Shown here piece after piece: positions 38,622 through 48,276 of a stretch of 64,000 nucleotides of DNA; position 1 is the stretch's first letter; each line of letters opens with the position of its first letter. Where the stretch lies: the NCBI GenBank assembly GCA_007859745.1, contig SMLU01000001.1, positions 1 to 64,000 of the forward strand, in the 5' to 3' direction. Source of the DNA: Phycisphaerae bacterium RAS1 (lineage in GTDB: Bacteria > Planctomycetota > Phycisphaerae > UBA1845 > Fen-1342). Both the position numbers and the translations under genes were made by a program. A model generated the notes under the pieces. That model did no database searches. It saw only the letters and a list, made by a program, of their open reading frames with translations, and was not told where the DNA came from.

Positions 38622-40886
38622 ATGGAGATGATCGCCCGGCGAATCCGCATCCGAGGCGTCGTTCAGGGCGTCGGGTTTCGGCCTTTCGTATTCCGGCTGG
38701 CGCAGCGGTACGGCGTGCGCGGCTGGGTGCTGAACGGCGACGCCGGCGTGGAGATCCTGGCGGAAGCAGACGCCGGCGCGCTGGACGAGTTCCTTGGAGC
38801 GCTGCGGGCCGAGGCGCCGCCGGCGGCGCGGATTTCGGAGATAATGGTCGAGGCGGCGCCGTGCGGGGATCACGCGACGTTCGAGATTCGCGCCAGCCTC
38901 TCAGCCGCGGCGCCGACGGTGCGCATCTCGCCGGACCTGGCGATCTGCGACGACTGCACGCGCGAGCTGCGCGCCGCCGATGACCGCCGCCGCGGGTATG
39001 TGTACATCAACTGCACCAATTGCGGGCCGCGCTACTCAATCATCCAGCGCCTACCCTACGATCGGGCGCACACCACCATGAGCGCGTGGCCGCTGTGCGG
39101 CGCGTGCCGCGACCAGTACGACGATCCGCGCGATCGCCGGTTTCACGCGCAGCCGGTCGCGTGCGAGGCGTGCGGCCCGACCTGCCGCCTGATCGAATGC
39201 GCCGGCGGAACGCCGCCCGGCGCCGCAAACGCGTCCGGGCCGCAGGCCGTTCGCCGCACGGCGGAGCTGCTGCGCAAAGGCGCCATCGTCGCGATCAAGG
39301 GCGTCGGCGGCTATCACCTGGCCTGCGACGCCCGCCGGCCCGACGCCGTACGGCTCTTGCGCGAGCGGAAATTCCGAAAGGAGAAGGCGTTTGCGATCAT
39401 GGCGTGCGACCTGGCCGAGGCGGCGGCGCTGGTGGAGCTGAGCGCTGCGCATGCGGCCCTGCTGACCGGCGCGGCGCGGCCGATCGTGCTCGCCCGGCGG
39501 CGCGTGGAGCTAGCCGGTGTCGCGCCGGACACGGATCAGCTCGGCGTCATGCTGCCCTACGCGCCGCTGCATCACCTGCTCTTTGACGCCGGCGCCCCGC
39601 ATCCACTGGTGCTGACCAGCGGCAATCGCTCGAACGAGCCGATCGCCTATCGCGATGACGACGCGCTCGAGCGGCTGAGCGGCATCGCGGACGCATTCCT
39701 GACCGGCGAGCGCCCGATCGCGCGGCGCATCGACGACTCCGTGGTCACCGTGCGCGACGGTCGGCCGTTCGTGATTCGCCGCGCCCGCGGGCTGGCGCCG
39801 CTGCCGGTGGCGGCGCTGCCGGCCGACGAGCCGATCCTGGCCCTCGGGGCCGACCTCAAGAACGCGCTCACGCTGGTGGTCCGCGGCGAGGCGATCGTCA
39901 GTCAGCACATCGGCGATCTGGACGAGTATGAAACACAGCGGGCCTTCGAGCAGACCGTCGCCGACCTGCTCGACATGTACGAAATCGACCGAAATCGGCT
40001 GACGGTGGCGCACGACCTGCACCCCGAATTCTTCAGCACGCGATTCGCCCAGCGACTGAACGCCAAGCGGCGCATCGCCGTGCAGCACCACCGCGCCCAC
40101 GTCGCCAGCGTCGCCGCCGAGCACGGACGGCTCGACCAGCCGCTGATCGGCGTGGCGCTGGACGGCACGGGCTACGGCGACAACCACGGCATCTGGGGCT
40201 GCGAGATCGTCACGGGCAGCGTGCGCGGCGGATTGGTGCGACGCGCCTGGCTGCGGCCGGTGCAGATGCCCGGCGGTGACGCCGCGGCGCGCTTTCCGGT
40301 GCAGGCCGCGGCGGCTTTTCTTCAGGAGCTGGACGAAGCGCCGGATTTCTCGAAGCCGCCGTTTGAGTTTCCGCCGCGTTTCAGGGACGCGTGCCGCCTG
40401 ATCGAGCGCAACGTGCGATGTTTCAAATCGACGTCGATGGGGAGGTTGTTCGACGCGGTGGCGGCGCTCGTGGGGTTTACGCGAGAAATCAGCTACGAGG
40501 GGCAGGCCGCGATGTGGCTTGAGCACCGTGCCGCGCTGAGCCAGGGCGATGCGCCGCCGTACCCATTCGACGGTTGCGATCCACGGGCGATGCTTCGCGA
40601 GATCATCGCCGACCGCCGGCGCGGCGAGCCGATCGAGCGGATTGCGGCGCGATTCCATGCCGGACTCGCCGACGGCCTGTCGCGGCGCGTGACTGAAATG
40701 GAGGAAGCACGAGAGGGCGCTATCGTGGCGCTCTCCGGCGGCGTCATGCAGAACGAGCTGCTGGTCGCGCGCTTATCAAGCCGGCTCTCGGCCGCCGGGC
40801 TGCGCGTGATCACCAACTCGGCTGTTCCGGTCAATGACGGGGGCATCGGATTGGGGCAGGCCGCGCTGGCCGCGTGCAGCGCGTAG
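38622..40886 (+). CDS. hypF: [NiFe]-hydrogenase maturation carbamoyltransferase HypF
   Basis: 754 residues from the ATG at 38622. Domains in order: acylphosphatase (RGVVQGVGFRPFVFRLAQRY, about 10-90); two zinc fingers (CDDC, CTNC, CGAC, CEAC, spaced by 18, about 110-185); a YrdC-like domain (IVAIKGVGGYHLACDARRPD, LTSGNRSNEPIAY); and the Kae1-like carbamoyl-transfer domain (LALGADLKNAL, AVQHHRAHVASVAAEHG, LDGTGYGDNHGIWGCEI, VALSGGVMQNELL). HypF makes the thiocarbamate precursor of the CN ligand on HypE. No hypE/C/D or hydrogenase genes are in the window. Its TAG stop is part of a family-B repeat. Confidence 0.96.
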   Translation: MEMIARRIRIRGVVQGVGFRPFVFRLAQRYGVRGWVLNGDAGVEILAEADAGALDEFLGALRAEAPPAARISEIMVEAAPCGDHATFEIRASLSAAAPTVRISPDLAICDDCTRELRAADDRRRGYVYINCTNCGPRYSIIQRLPYDRAHTTMSAWPLCGACRDQYDDPRDRRFHAQPVACEACGPTCRLIECAGGTPPGAANASGPQAVRRTAELLRKGAIVAIKGVGGYHLACDARRPDAVRLLRERKFRKEKAFAIMACDLAEAAALVELSAAHAALLTGAARPIVLARRRVELAGVAPDTDQLGVMLPYAPLHHLLFDAGAPHPLVLTSGNRSNEPIAYRDDDALERLSGIADAFLTGERPIARRIDDSVVTVRDGRPFVIRRARGLAPLPVAALPADEPILALGADLKNALTLVVRGEAIVSQHIGDLDEYETQRAFEQTVADLLDMYEIDRNRLTVAHDLHPEFFSTRFAQRLNAKRRIAVQHHRAHVASVAAEHGRLDQPLIGVALDGTGYGDNHGIWGCEIVTGSVRGGLVRRAWLRPVQMPGGDAAARFPVQAAAAFLQELDEAPDFSKPPFEFPPRFRDACRLIERNVRCFKSTSMGRLFDAVAALVGFTREISYEGQAAMWLEHRAALSQGDAPPYPFDGCDPRAMLREIIADRRRGEPIERIAARFHAGLADGLSRRVTEMEEAREGAIVALSGGVMQNELLVARLSSRLSAAGLRVITNSAVPVNDGGIGLGQAALAACSA

Positions 40887-40961
40887 CGTCGGACCTCCAC
40901 GTCCGACGGCGCGAACGACCGACGGAAACACCGTCGGACACGGAGGTCCGACGCTACAACT
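40883..40961. repeat. Inverted pair of family-B repeats at the hypF stop
   Basis: gtagcgtcggacctccacgt ccgacgg (including the hypF TAG) and the inverse ccgtcggacacggaggtccg acgctac. The two face each other and can form a long hairpin between the convergent hypF and tatC genes. A ttcaacgggctgt sequence, related to the termini of 46321-46434, follows at 40979. Confidence 0.85.
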
Positions 40962-40990
40962 TCGCGCCGGCGGCGTGTTTCAACGGGCTG

Positions 40991-41992
40991 TCACGCCCCG
41001 GTCGGCCGGGCGCGGCCGGCCAGCAGCAGGCCGATCTCAAACAGCGCGACCATCGGCACCGACAACAAGAGGTGACTGGCGATGTCGGGCGGAGCCAGCA
41101 CGCCGGCGATAACGACGATCGCGAGAATGACGATCCGCCGCGAACGCCGCAGCACGTCCACGGGGACAATCCCGGTTCGCGCGAGGAAGAGTACGACCAG
41201 CGGCGTTTGAAACGTCAGGCCGAACGCAACCGTGAGGACGAGCACAAAGCTGAGATACTCGCCGATGCGGAAATGGGTCGTCACCAGCGGAAGGTGTTCG
41301 TCGGGCTGCAGCGCCAGCGAGTACGTCTGGTCGACGCCGCGCACCTTCAGCCGTTTCTGGGCCGAGTTGAACCAGACGGTTCCCTGCGGCGCGTGCGGCG
41401 GGTCGGCGTCGACGACCGGCGCGCTCAGTGATGGCTGGCTCGCCGGCTGTGTCGTTGCAGCGCCGGCCGGACCGCCCAGCAGCACGCGTTCAAGCGCCGT
41501 CGGGGTCGCGTCGGGCATCGGCAGCCAGGAACTGAAACCGACCAGAAAATTCAGGCTGACGGGCAGGACGATCAGGTACATGAACGCGACGCCCAGCAGG
41601 AACAGGCCGGCGCTGGGGGGCAGCAGCTTCAGCACCCAGCGCCGCTCATGCTGGTAGAGCCCGGCCCCGACGAACCGCCAAACCTGGTGAAGAATGTACG
41701 GGGACGCCAGGATCAGTCCGCTGATGAGCACGACCTTCACGTAGATCAGCAATGTCTCGGCCGGATTCTGGGCCAGGAAATTCGTGGGCTGCGCGTGCCG
41801 GCCCAGCGCCAGGATGACCGGCCGCGCGATCATCGCCAGCAGCCACTTGGCCGGCCAGATGCACAGTAGTGCGGCCGCCACCAGCGCCAGCAGGCTGCGC
41901 ACCACGCAGCCGCGCAGCTCGTCAAGGTGCTCCCCGATCGTCATGCGCTTCTCATCGCCCGCGACAGGTTGCGGGCGGCCCGAGGATGCCAT
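40991..41992 (-). CDS. tatC: Twin-arginine translocase subunit TatC with a long inserted loop
   Basis: 333 residues from the ATG at 41992 (E. coli TatC has 258). Family motifs: MTIGEHLDELRGCVVRSLLA (cytoplasmic N-terminus with conserved Glu), AETLLIYVKVVLISGLILAS, PYILHQVWRFVGAGLYQHER, FLFLGVAFMYLIVLP-like helix, and FGLTFQTPLVVLFLARTGIV. TatC recognises twin-arginine signals in the inner membrane. An extra segment of about 75 residues (about 165-240, Ala/Thr/Pro-rich with TTQPASQPSLSAP) lies in the second periplasmic loop. tatA is not in the window. Confidence 0.93.
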   Translation of the reverse strand: MASSGRPQPVAGDEKRMTIGEHLDELRGCVVRSLLALVAAALLCIWPAKWLLAMIARPVILALGRHAQPTNFLAQNPAETLLIYVKVVLISGLILASPYILHQVWRFVGAGLYQHERRWVLKLLPPSAGLFLLGVAFMYLIVLPVSLNFLVGFSSWLPMPDATPTALERVLLGGPAGAATTQPASQPSLSAPVVDADPPHAPQGTVWFNSAQKRLKVRGVDQTYSLALQPDEHLPLVTTHFRIGEYLSFVLVLTVAFGLTFQTPLVVLFLARTGIVPVDVLRRSRRIVILAIVVIAGVLAPPDIASHLLLSVPMVALFEIGLLLAGRARPTGA

Positions 41993-42160
41993 GCGGCGGA
42001 TGATATCCGTGCGCGGGGGAACCACAATTCGGAGGGATCGACGGAACCAGTCGGCGCGAAGCGTGAACGAGCGCACTTCGCGGCGGGCGCTGGCTTGCGC
42101 GTCGCGTGCTGAAATGTGGCGCCAACTTGCGCGGCGTTCTAGCGCGGTGAGACCATCCGC

Positions 42161-42694
42161 TCAGCGCGGCTGGCCGCGCGATTGCAGGATTTCGCGCACC
42201 GCTGCGTCGAGCGGTTCGCCGCACTCCGGGCAGCGCGGCGATTGCTCGACCTGGCCGCGAAGGTCATAGCCGCATTTCAGGCAAACCGGAATGCCATACT
42301 CGCGCAGCTTTCGGCGCAGGTCGGCGCGAGCGCCCCAGCGATGCAGGAATCGAATCGCTGCCAGCGTGACCACGGCGAGAAACGCCAGCCGAAGCACTTC
42401 CTCGATCCACGCAGGCCAGACCACCAGCCGCAACAGGGCCCGCGCGAAGAAGACCGCGCCGAACGCGATGCCGGCGAGGAGCAGAACGCCGATCCAGAAA
42501 TCGAGCTTGAGCGGGTTGCTGAAGAAGCGGGCTATTTCCGAGAGCGCACGTTCCCGCTGCTGCGGCGTCTCGAACAGATCGTACTCGGGTAGTCCGTGAA
42601 GCGACCAATTGAGCGGATGACGCCCGGGCTTGGGGGCGCTGCGCCCTGCAGCCGGGTGAGGCGCCGCTGGATCGGGGGACGGCGGCTCGGGCAT
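42161..42694 (-). CDS. Membrane protein with C-terminal CxxCGYDLRG zinc ribbon
   Basis: 177 residues: Pro-rich N-terminus, two transmembrane helices (LDFWIGVLLLAGIAFGAVFF and EVLRLAFLAVVTLAAIRFL, about 65-120), and a C-terminal zinc ribbon CLKCGYDLRGQVEQSPRCPE followed by CGEP. This ribbon is common in planctomycete membrane proteins. Function unknown. It lies 18 bases downstream of nusG on the same strand and 168 bases before tatC. Confidence 0.7.
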   Translation of the reverse strand: MPEPPSPDPAAPHPAAGRSAPKPGRHPLNWSLHGLPEYDLFETPQQRERALSEIARFFSNPLKLDFWIGVLLLAGIAFGAVFFARALLRLVVWPAWIEEVLRLAFLAVVTLAAIRFLHRWGARADLRRKLREYGIPVCLKCGYDLRGQVEQSPRCPECGEPLDAAVREILQSRGQPR

Positions 42695-42712
42695 GGGACG
42701 ACCGTGCGCGGC

Positions 42713-43384
42713 TTACAGCAGCTCGACCTGCCAGTATTCGATCTCGATCGGCGTGGGCCGGCCGAAGATGGTGACGATAACGCGGACGGTGCCCTTCTGC
42801 GTGTTGATTTCGTCCACCAGACCCTCGAAGTTCTCGAAGGGACCTTCGTTGACCTTGACCTTGTCGCCCTTCTTGAACGTGAGGTTCGCCAGGGCCGGGC
42901 GGTCTTCGGGCTTGATTGAGGCGGCCAGCATTTTCTCGACGTCGGTCAACGGCATCGGCGAGGGCTTGCCGCCCGAGCCGATGAAGTCGCCGACGCCGGT
43001 GGTTTCCTTAATGACGAACCAGACGTTTTCGGGGATGCGGCCGTCGGAGTCGGTGGTCATCTCAACGAAGACGTAGCCGGGATAGAGCTTGCGGTGGTAG
43101 ATGCGGGCGGTGCCGCCGCGCATGCGTTTTTCGCGCTGCGTGGGCACCAGGATGCGGCCGACGCGATCCTCGAGCTGCTCGATCTTCACTTTGCGCTCAA
43201 GGGCGTCGCGGACCTGGTCCTCCTTGTTGGAGGCGACGCGCAGCACATACCAGTTCATGCCTGGGCGGACCAGTTCCTGGTCGCCGGATTCTGTGCCCAC
43301 GGCGGCTGCTCCCTTCGCGGACTTGGCAGGCGCGTGCCCGGCGGGGGGCGTCGAGTCGGTGGAAAGAGGCGCCTCATCGGCCAT
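42713..43384 (-). CDS. nusG: Transcription termination/antitermination factor NusG
   Basis: 223 residues: a Ser/Ala/Pro-rich extension of about 40 residues, the NGN domain (NWYVLRVASNKEDQVRDALE, KLYPGYVFVEM, FVIKETTGVGDFIGSGGKP) and the KOW domain (FKKGDKVKVNEGPFENFEGL). Binds RNA polymerase and couples it to Rho or the ribosome. The extension is longer than in E. coli NusG. Follows secE by 12 bases. Confidence 0.96.
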   Translation of the reverse strand: MADEAPLSTDSTPPAGHAPAKSAKGAAAVGTESGDQELVRPGMNWYVLRVASNKEDQVRDALERKVKIEQLEDRVGRILVPTQREKRMRGGTARIYHRKLYPGYVFVEMTTDSDGRIPENVWFVIKETTGVGDFIGSGGKPSPMPLTDVEKMLAASIKPEDRPALANLTFKKGDKVKVNEGPFENFEGLVDEINTQKGTVRVIVTIFGRPTPIEIEYWQVELL

Positions 43385-43396
43385 CGGGCTTTGTTC

Positions 43397-43984
43397 CTAC
43401 GGCTTTCCGCCGGAAAAGAGGCTCTTGAGCAGGTTGATTTTCAGCACGCCGACCTGTTCGAAGAACACCATGAAGAACACGTCGACCAGGAAGAGGATGG
43501 TGCCCAGCGCCAGGAGCGTGAAGATGACGACGCGCGTGGCGCCGCCGATTTCCTTGCGGGTGGACCAGTTGACCTTCTTCATTTCGCCTTCGGTGGCGAT
43601 CAGAAAGTCCACGATCTTCGGCGACTGCCCGACGAAGCGAAAAATCAGGTAGAGCATGGCGACGAAGAAGATGACCGGCACCAGGTAGCGCGTGGTGAGA
43701 GCGGCCGAGCTGTTTGAGCTGGCCATCATCGCCGGAAGCAACTGCTCGTAGACGAACTGCGCTCCGGCCAGCGACAGCAGCGCCGCGCCGCCGGCGGACG
43801 CCCAGCGCACGTTGGTTCCCTGGGACGGCTTGTAGACCTTGAACGGTCCGCCGCCCGGGCTGCGTTCCGGGGAGGGCGGCGCGGGCAGCGTTGCGGCGGT
43901 CGCCGTGTCGTCCTGATCGTCCGGATCGGGTCGATTCTGAGGGGTCATCAGAGCTGCCTTGCTTGCTGCGTCGCGTTCACTCAT
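43397..43984 (-). CDS. secE: Preprotein translocase subunit SecE
   Basis: 195 residues from the ATG at 43984 (MSERDAASKAALM). Two or three extra hydrophobic segments (about 65-130) precede the SecE core TEGEMKKVNWSTRKEIGGAT followed by a C-terminal transmembrane helix (VVIFTLLALGTILFLVDVFF). The start is uncertain: ATG at 44035 is also in frame and abuts the tRNA-Trp gene, and ATG at 43948 is possible. The position between tRNA-Trp and nusG is the classical one. SecE stabilises SecY in the inner membrane. Confidence 0.9.
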   Translation of the reverse strand: MSERDAASKAALMTPQNRPDPDDQDDTATAATLPAPPSPERSPGGGPFKVYKPSQGTNVRWASAGGAALLSLAGAQFVYEQLLPAMMASSNSSAALTTRYLVPVIFFVAMLYLIFRFVGQSPKIVDFLIATEGEMKKVNWSTRKEIGGATRVVIFTLLALGTILFLVDVFFMVFFEQVGVLKINLLKSLFSGGKP

Positions 43985-44035
43985 TGCCTGGTCATTTCCG
44001 GCCGGCGGGGCCGGCGCTGATTCCGCGGCTGGCAT

Positions 44036-44108
44036 CAGGAGCGGAGGGAATCGAACCCCCAACCTGCCGCTTTGGAGACGGCTGCTCTGCCAATTGAGCT
44101 ACGCTCCT
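44036..44108 (-). tRNA. tRNA-Trp (anticodon CCA)
   Basis: A 73-base cloverleaf: acceptor AGGAGCG/CGCTCCT, D-arm TAGCTCAATTGGCAGAGCA, anticodon loop CTCCAAA (CCA), T-arm GGTTCGATTCC. CCA is not encoded. Located between rpmG and secE, as in many bacteria. Confidence 0.96.
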
Positions 44109-44111
44109 TCG

Positions 44112-44220
44112 GAATGGCGAATGTCGAATAGCGAATAGCGAATGACAGTTCTCCCGATCATCCGGTCGCCCCGCGTTGGGGGCCGCTTCTGAATTCGACA
44201 TTCAGCATTCGCCATTCGCC
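44112..44220. repeat. Inverted family-K repeats ('gaatagcgaatagcgaatg')
   Basis: aatggcgaatgtcgaatagc gaatagcgaatg and, about 50 bases on, the inverse attcgacattcagcattcgc cattcgcc. AT-rich words set in a GC-rich genome; between tRNA-Trp and rpmG. Confidence 0.8.
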
Positions 44221-44234
44221 GATTCATCGCGCAT

Positions 44235-44402
44235 CTATTTCCGCTTGATCTTATGCACCGTCCGCTTGCGCAGGCGCGGGCAGTATTTGACCAGCGTGAA
44301 CTTGGGCGTGCCGCCCTGCACGTTGACGTTGGTCCGGTAGTTCAGATCGCCCGACTCCGAGCACTGAAGCCAGACCCACTCACGTTTCTGAGATTTCGCC
44401 AT
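44235..44402 (-). CDS. rpmG: 50S ribosomal protein L33
   Basis: 55 residues, too short for many gene callers: MAKSQKREWVWLQCSESGDL, NYRTNVNVQGGTPKFTLVKY, CPRLRKRTVHKIKRK. L33 pattern with the C-terminal basic tail. Only single Cys residues remain at the usual CxxC positions (C14 and C41), so this is the zinc-free C-minus form. It lies in the canonical tuf - rpmG - tRNA-Trp - secE order. Confidence 0.95.
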   Translation of the reverse strand: MAKSQKREWVWLQCSESGDLNYRTNVNVQGGTPKFTLVKYCPRLRKRTVHKIKRK

Positions 44403-44416
44403 AAACGCATCCGCTT

Positions 44417-44495
44417 AGTTCAGAGTATCGAGTAGCGAGTAGCGAGTTGAATACGGGCGCCGTGCTTCCACTCGCTACTCGCTACTCTCAACTCG

Positions 44496-44498
<3 letters not shown>
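44417..44498. repeat. Inverted 'agtagcgagt' repeats overlapping the tuf stop codon
   Basis: agtatcgagtagcgagtagc gagt and its inverse actcgctactcgctactctc aactcgctactcc. The last cta (44496-44498) is the TAG stop of tuf, so the repeat ends inside the gene. Confidence 0.8.
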
Positions 44499-45728
<1,230 letters not shown>

Positions 45729-45873
45729 GGTCTTGGTCTCCACTCACCGCCCGGACTCCTGTCGGCCCGGACCGGCCCACCTGGGGCCGTCGATTTCGCT
45801 TTTCTCCGATAACACTCGCCGCGCCCGGTCCGCGAGTCGCGCACCGCCGCACCAATCTTCCGCCGGCCGAAAG

Positions 45874-45946
<73 letters not shown>

Positions 45947-46022
45947 AAATCCGGCGAAAATAGACGACTTCCATCGCCGGCATACACGCCCAGACGGTTC
46001 GGTGATTCAAACCGGACTGAGC

Positions 46023-46050
46023 ATTGTAAGGACGCCGGTCCGCTTGTCAA
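46023..46050 (-). promoter_or_regulatory. Strong sigma-70 promoter of the tRNA-Thr - tuf - rpmG - tRNA-Trp - secE - nusG unit
   Basis: On the minus strand TTGACA (46050-46045), a 16-base spacer, TACAAT (46028-46023). Transcription would begin near 46016, about 70 bases before the tRNA. Confidence 0.7.
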
Positions 46051-46137
46051 ACGTCTCCGGCGACGCCTCCGCCGGCGGCGCTTTCCACGGGCGTGGCAGA
46101 ATTTCTTTGGGGCAAACGCCGCGGGCCGGGAGTTTTT

Positions 46138-46234
46138 CCGAACCCGCCGCGCCAAGCGGCGGGTTGACGTCCCCGGTCTATGCGGCGCGGCTCGCCGGCG
46201 CTTCTCAACCCGCCGCTGGGCGCGGCGGGTTCGG
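46138..46234. repeat. 97-bp family-D element (inverted centre)
   Basis: ccgaacccgccgcgccaagc ... cgcggcgggttcgg, 97 bases. Its centre (gacgtccccggtctatgcgg) is the reverse orientation of that in the 27034 copy. The gap 45947-46597 also holds the tuf promoter and the palindrome at 46321-46434. Confidence 0.85.
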
Positions 46235-46320
46235 AAATGACGACCGCCCGCCCGGAAAAAGGGGGCACACCCCGACCGGACGGGACGTACATTTTTGTTG
46301 GGGAGAACGCGTGCGGTCGT

Positions 46321-46434
46321 TAGCAGCCCGTTGAAAAACGCGACGAAGCCGCCCGAAGCAGGCGAATTCCCCGACAAAGACCCGGCCGAGGGCGGCCGGG
46401 CTACACTTTTTCAACGGGCTGTTAGACTGGAAGG
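46321..46434. repeat. Imperfect 114-bp palindrome with 'agcccgttgaaaaa' ends
   Basis: tagcagcccgttgaaaaacg at the left and actttttcaacgggctgtta at the right, with inner complementary parts (ggccgagggcggccggg). The terminal word recurs near the end of tatC (40979). Confidence 0.75.
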
Positions 46435-46597
46435 TAAGGCCGACAGTGCTGCTCGCCGCATGTCTTTTCCAATGGGCATGAACCCGCTCCGGGGCGCGCT
46501 GCTTCGCGCATCTGGAATGCGCGCTTCACCGGATCGCGTTGCCGACCGATGACGTTCGGTCCCGAGCATTGAAATTCACGTCTTGAAAGGAGCGAAC

Positions 46598-48102
46598 ATG
46601 CCGTCGTCTCACGCGCCGTTCCGAATGAAGGGGTGGATTGGTCTTTTTGCCGTGCTGGTCGCCGCCGCACCCGCCTTGGCCACCTTTCAGTTGAACGGCC
46701 AGAACGAAGTGCCTCCCAACGCCTCGCCGGCGACGGGCAACGGAATGGGCCTGTTTGATCCGGGGACGAACCAGCTACATCTTATTGTCAATTTCAGCGG
46801 TCTGCTCGGACCGCAGACAGCGGCACACATCCATCGGGCGCCGCCGGGGGTGAACGGACCGGTCATCATTCCGCTCCCGAACGGTAGTCCGATCAACGTC
46901 ACCGTGACGCTGACCGCGGCACAGGTGACCGACCTCTTCAATAACCTGCTCTACGTCAACGTCCATTCGACCGTGTTTCCAGGCGGCGAAATCCGCGGGC
47001 AGATCGTCCCCAAGATGGTCACCGGGGCGTGCTGCGATCCGGCGACCGGTTGCGTCGAGCTGTCGCAGGCACAATGTCAGGCATCCGGCGGAGTCTACTT
47101 CGGCGACGGAACCGTTTGCACCGTCGACTTGTGCGCGCAGGACTCGCCCTGCAGCGATTGCGGCCCCGCCCGCACTGGATTCACATGCCCACCTGCCCGG
47201 CCGGGATTGACCACATGCCCACCGGCGCCCTGGTCGGTGTTGACGTGGACTTCGACTGCGTTCGCGACTTCAACCTGGTCATGTTCGGCCCGGCCTTCAT
47301 CCGCCGCAGCAACCCCGTCGACGATTCGTCCAACTATCCCGGCACGCGCCCGGTCGACGGCCACCTCGACGTGATCGACACCGAGATGCTCGCCATGTCA
47401 CTGACGGGCGGAGGCGTCACGCTGACAGCCGGCGCCGGCATGGGCGCGATTCCGCTCGCGCCGACGCGCGGAAACGTCGCCGAGCAGCCCGGCAACCCGA
47501 ATCTGGCCGACAGCTTCTTCGACGTCTTCTTCGAGGTCGACCTCGGCGGCGAAAACCGGCTCTATAACCAGACGCCGCTGGTCGTCCAATCGGTGATCGA
47601 CTGTGTGCCGCCCGACCGCATGTACGCCCATCCGACCGGCCTCTGCATTCCGCTTTACGACCACCCGACTCCCGGAATGGGCGTCCACCGCGCGAACCTC
47701 GTTTCCGCCAATCACGACCCGTTCCCGCGGCCGGGCGCGTGCTGCCTTGCCGGCTCCTGCCAGATTGTGACGAGCGTCGAATGCGGCGCCGCCGGAGGGA
47801 CGTTCATGGGCGAAGGCTCGCTCTGCACGCCGACGCTGTGCGCGCCGCCGGATCCCTGCGCCGGCACCCCCTGCGGCGACTCGAACTGTGACGGCGTGGT
47901 GAACATCCTGGACATCAACTTCTTCATCGCCGCGGTCAACGGCCAGGCGGCGTGGAACGCGGCCCACGGCGGGAACCCGAGCTGTGATTACTGCTGCGCG
48001 AACGACACCAACTGCGATGGTGTCGTGAACATCCTCGATATCAACGGGTTCGTCTCCGCCGTCAACGCCGGCGGCTGCCCGACATCGCCGAACTGTCAGT
48101 AG
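46598..48102 (+). CDS. Exported CHRD-domain protein with dockerin-like C-terminus, interrupted by a frameshift
   Basis: The ATG at 46598 has AAAGGAG 6 bases upstream and a signal peptide (ALATF near residue 28). Residues about 28-135 are a CHRD domain (LNGQNEVPPN, AAHIHRAPPG, VNVHSTVFPGGEIRGQI). A Cys-rich segment follows (GACCDPATGCVELSQAQC). Near 47162-47172 coding moves to the -1 frame: the first frame becomes nonsense (stop 47374), while the other continues with HWIHMPTCPAGIDHMPTGAL to 48102, with a second Cys-rich repeat and two dockerin-like loops (GDSNCDGVVNILDINFF, NDTNCDGVVNILDINGF). The simplest reading is a one-base loss in ggccccgcccg (an expected CGPGPHW). Either a pseudogene or a sequencing error. 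CHRD proteins are extracellular; function unknown. Confidence 0.8.
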
Positions 48103-48183
48103 ACAGCAGATTCAGACACTGCGGCCGGACGCCCCGCGCAAGGCATCGGGCGCCCGGCCGCAACTCTTTTCAGCGGTGGATGG

Positions 48184-48212
48184 CAAAGACCGGCCGGAGG
48201 CCGGTTCCCCAC
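48184..48212. repeat. Single family-G repeat
   Basis: aagaccggccggaggccggt tcccc between the CHRD and serine acetyltransferase genes. Confidence 0.6.
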
Positions 48213-48276
48213 CGGACCCACTCCGCCCTCTGTTCTCTGTTGTCTGCCCCCTGTTCTCTGTTCCCTGCTCCCTTCC

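Noticed and set aside
43985-44062. Longer secE starting inside tRNA-Trp
   Set aside because: The first codons would lie within the tRNA gene; a downstream ATG fits the operon better.
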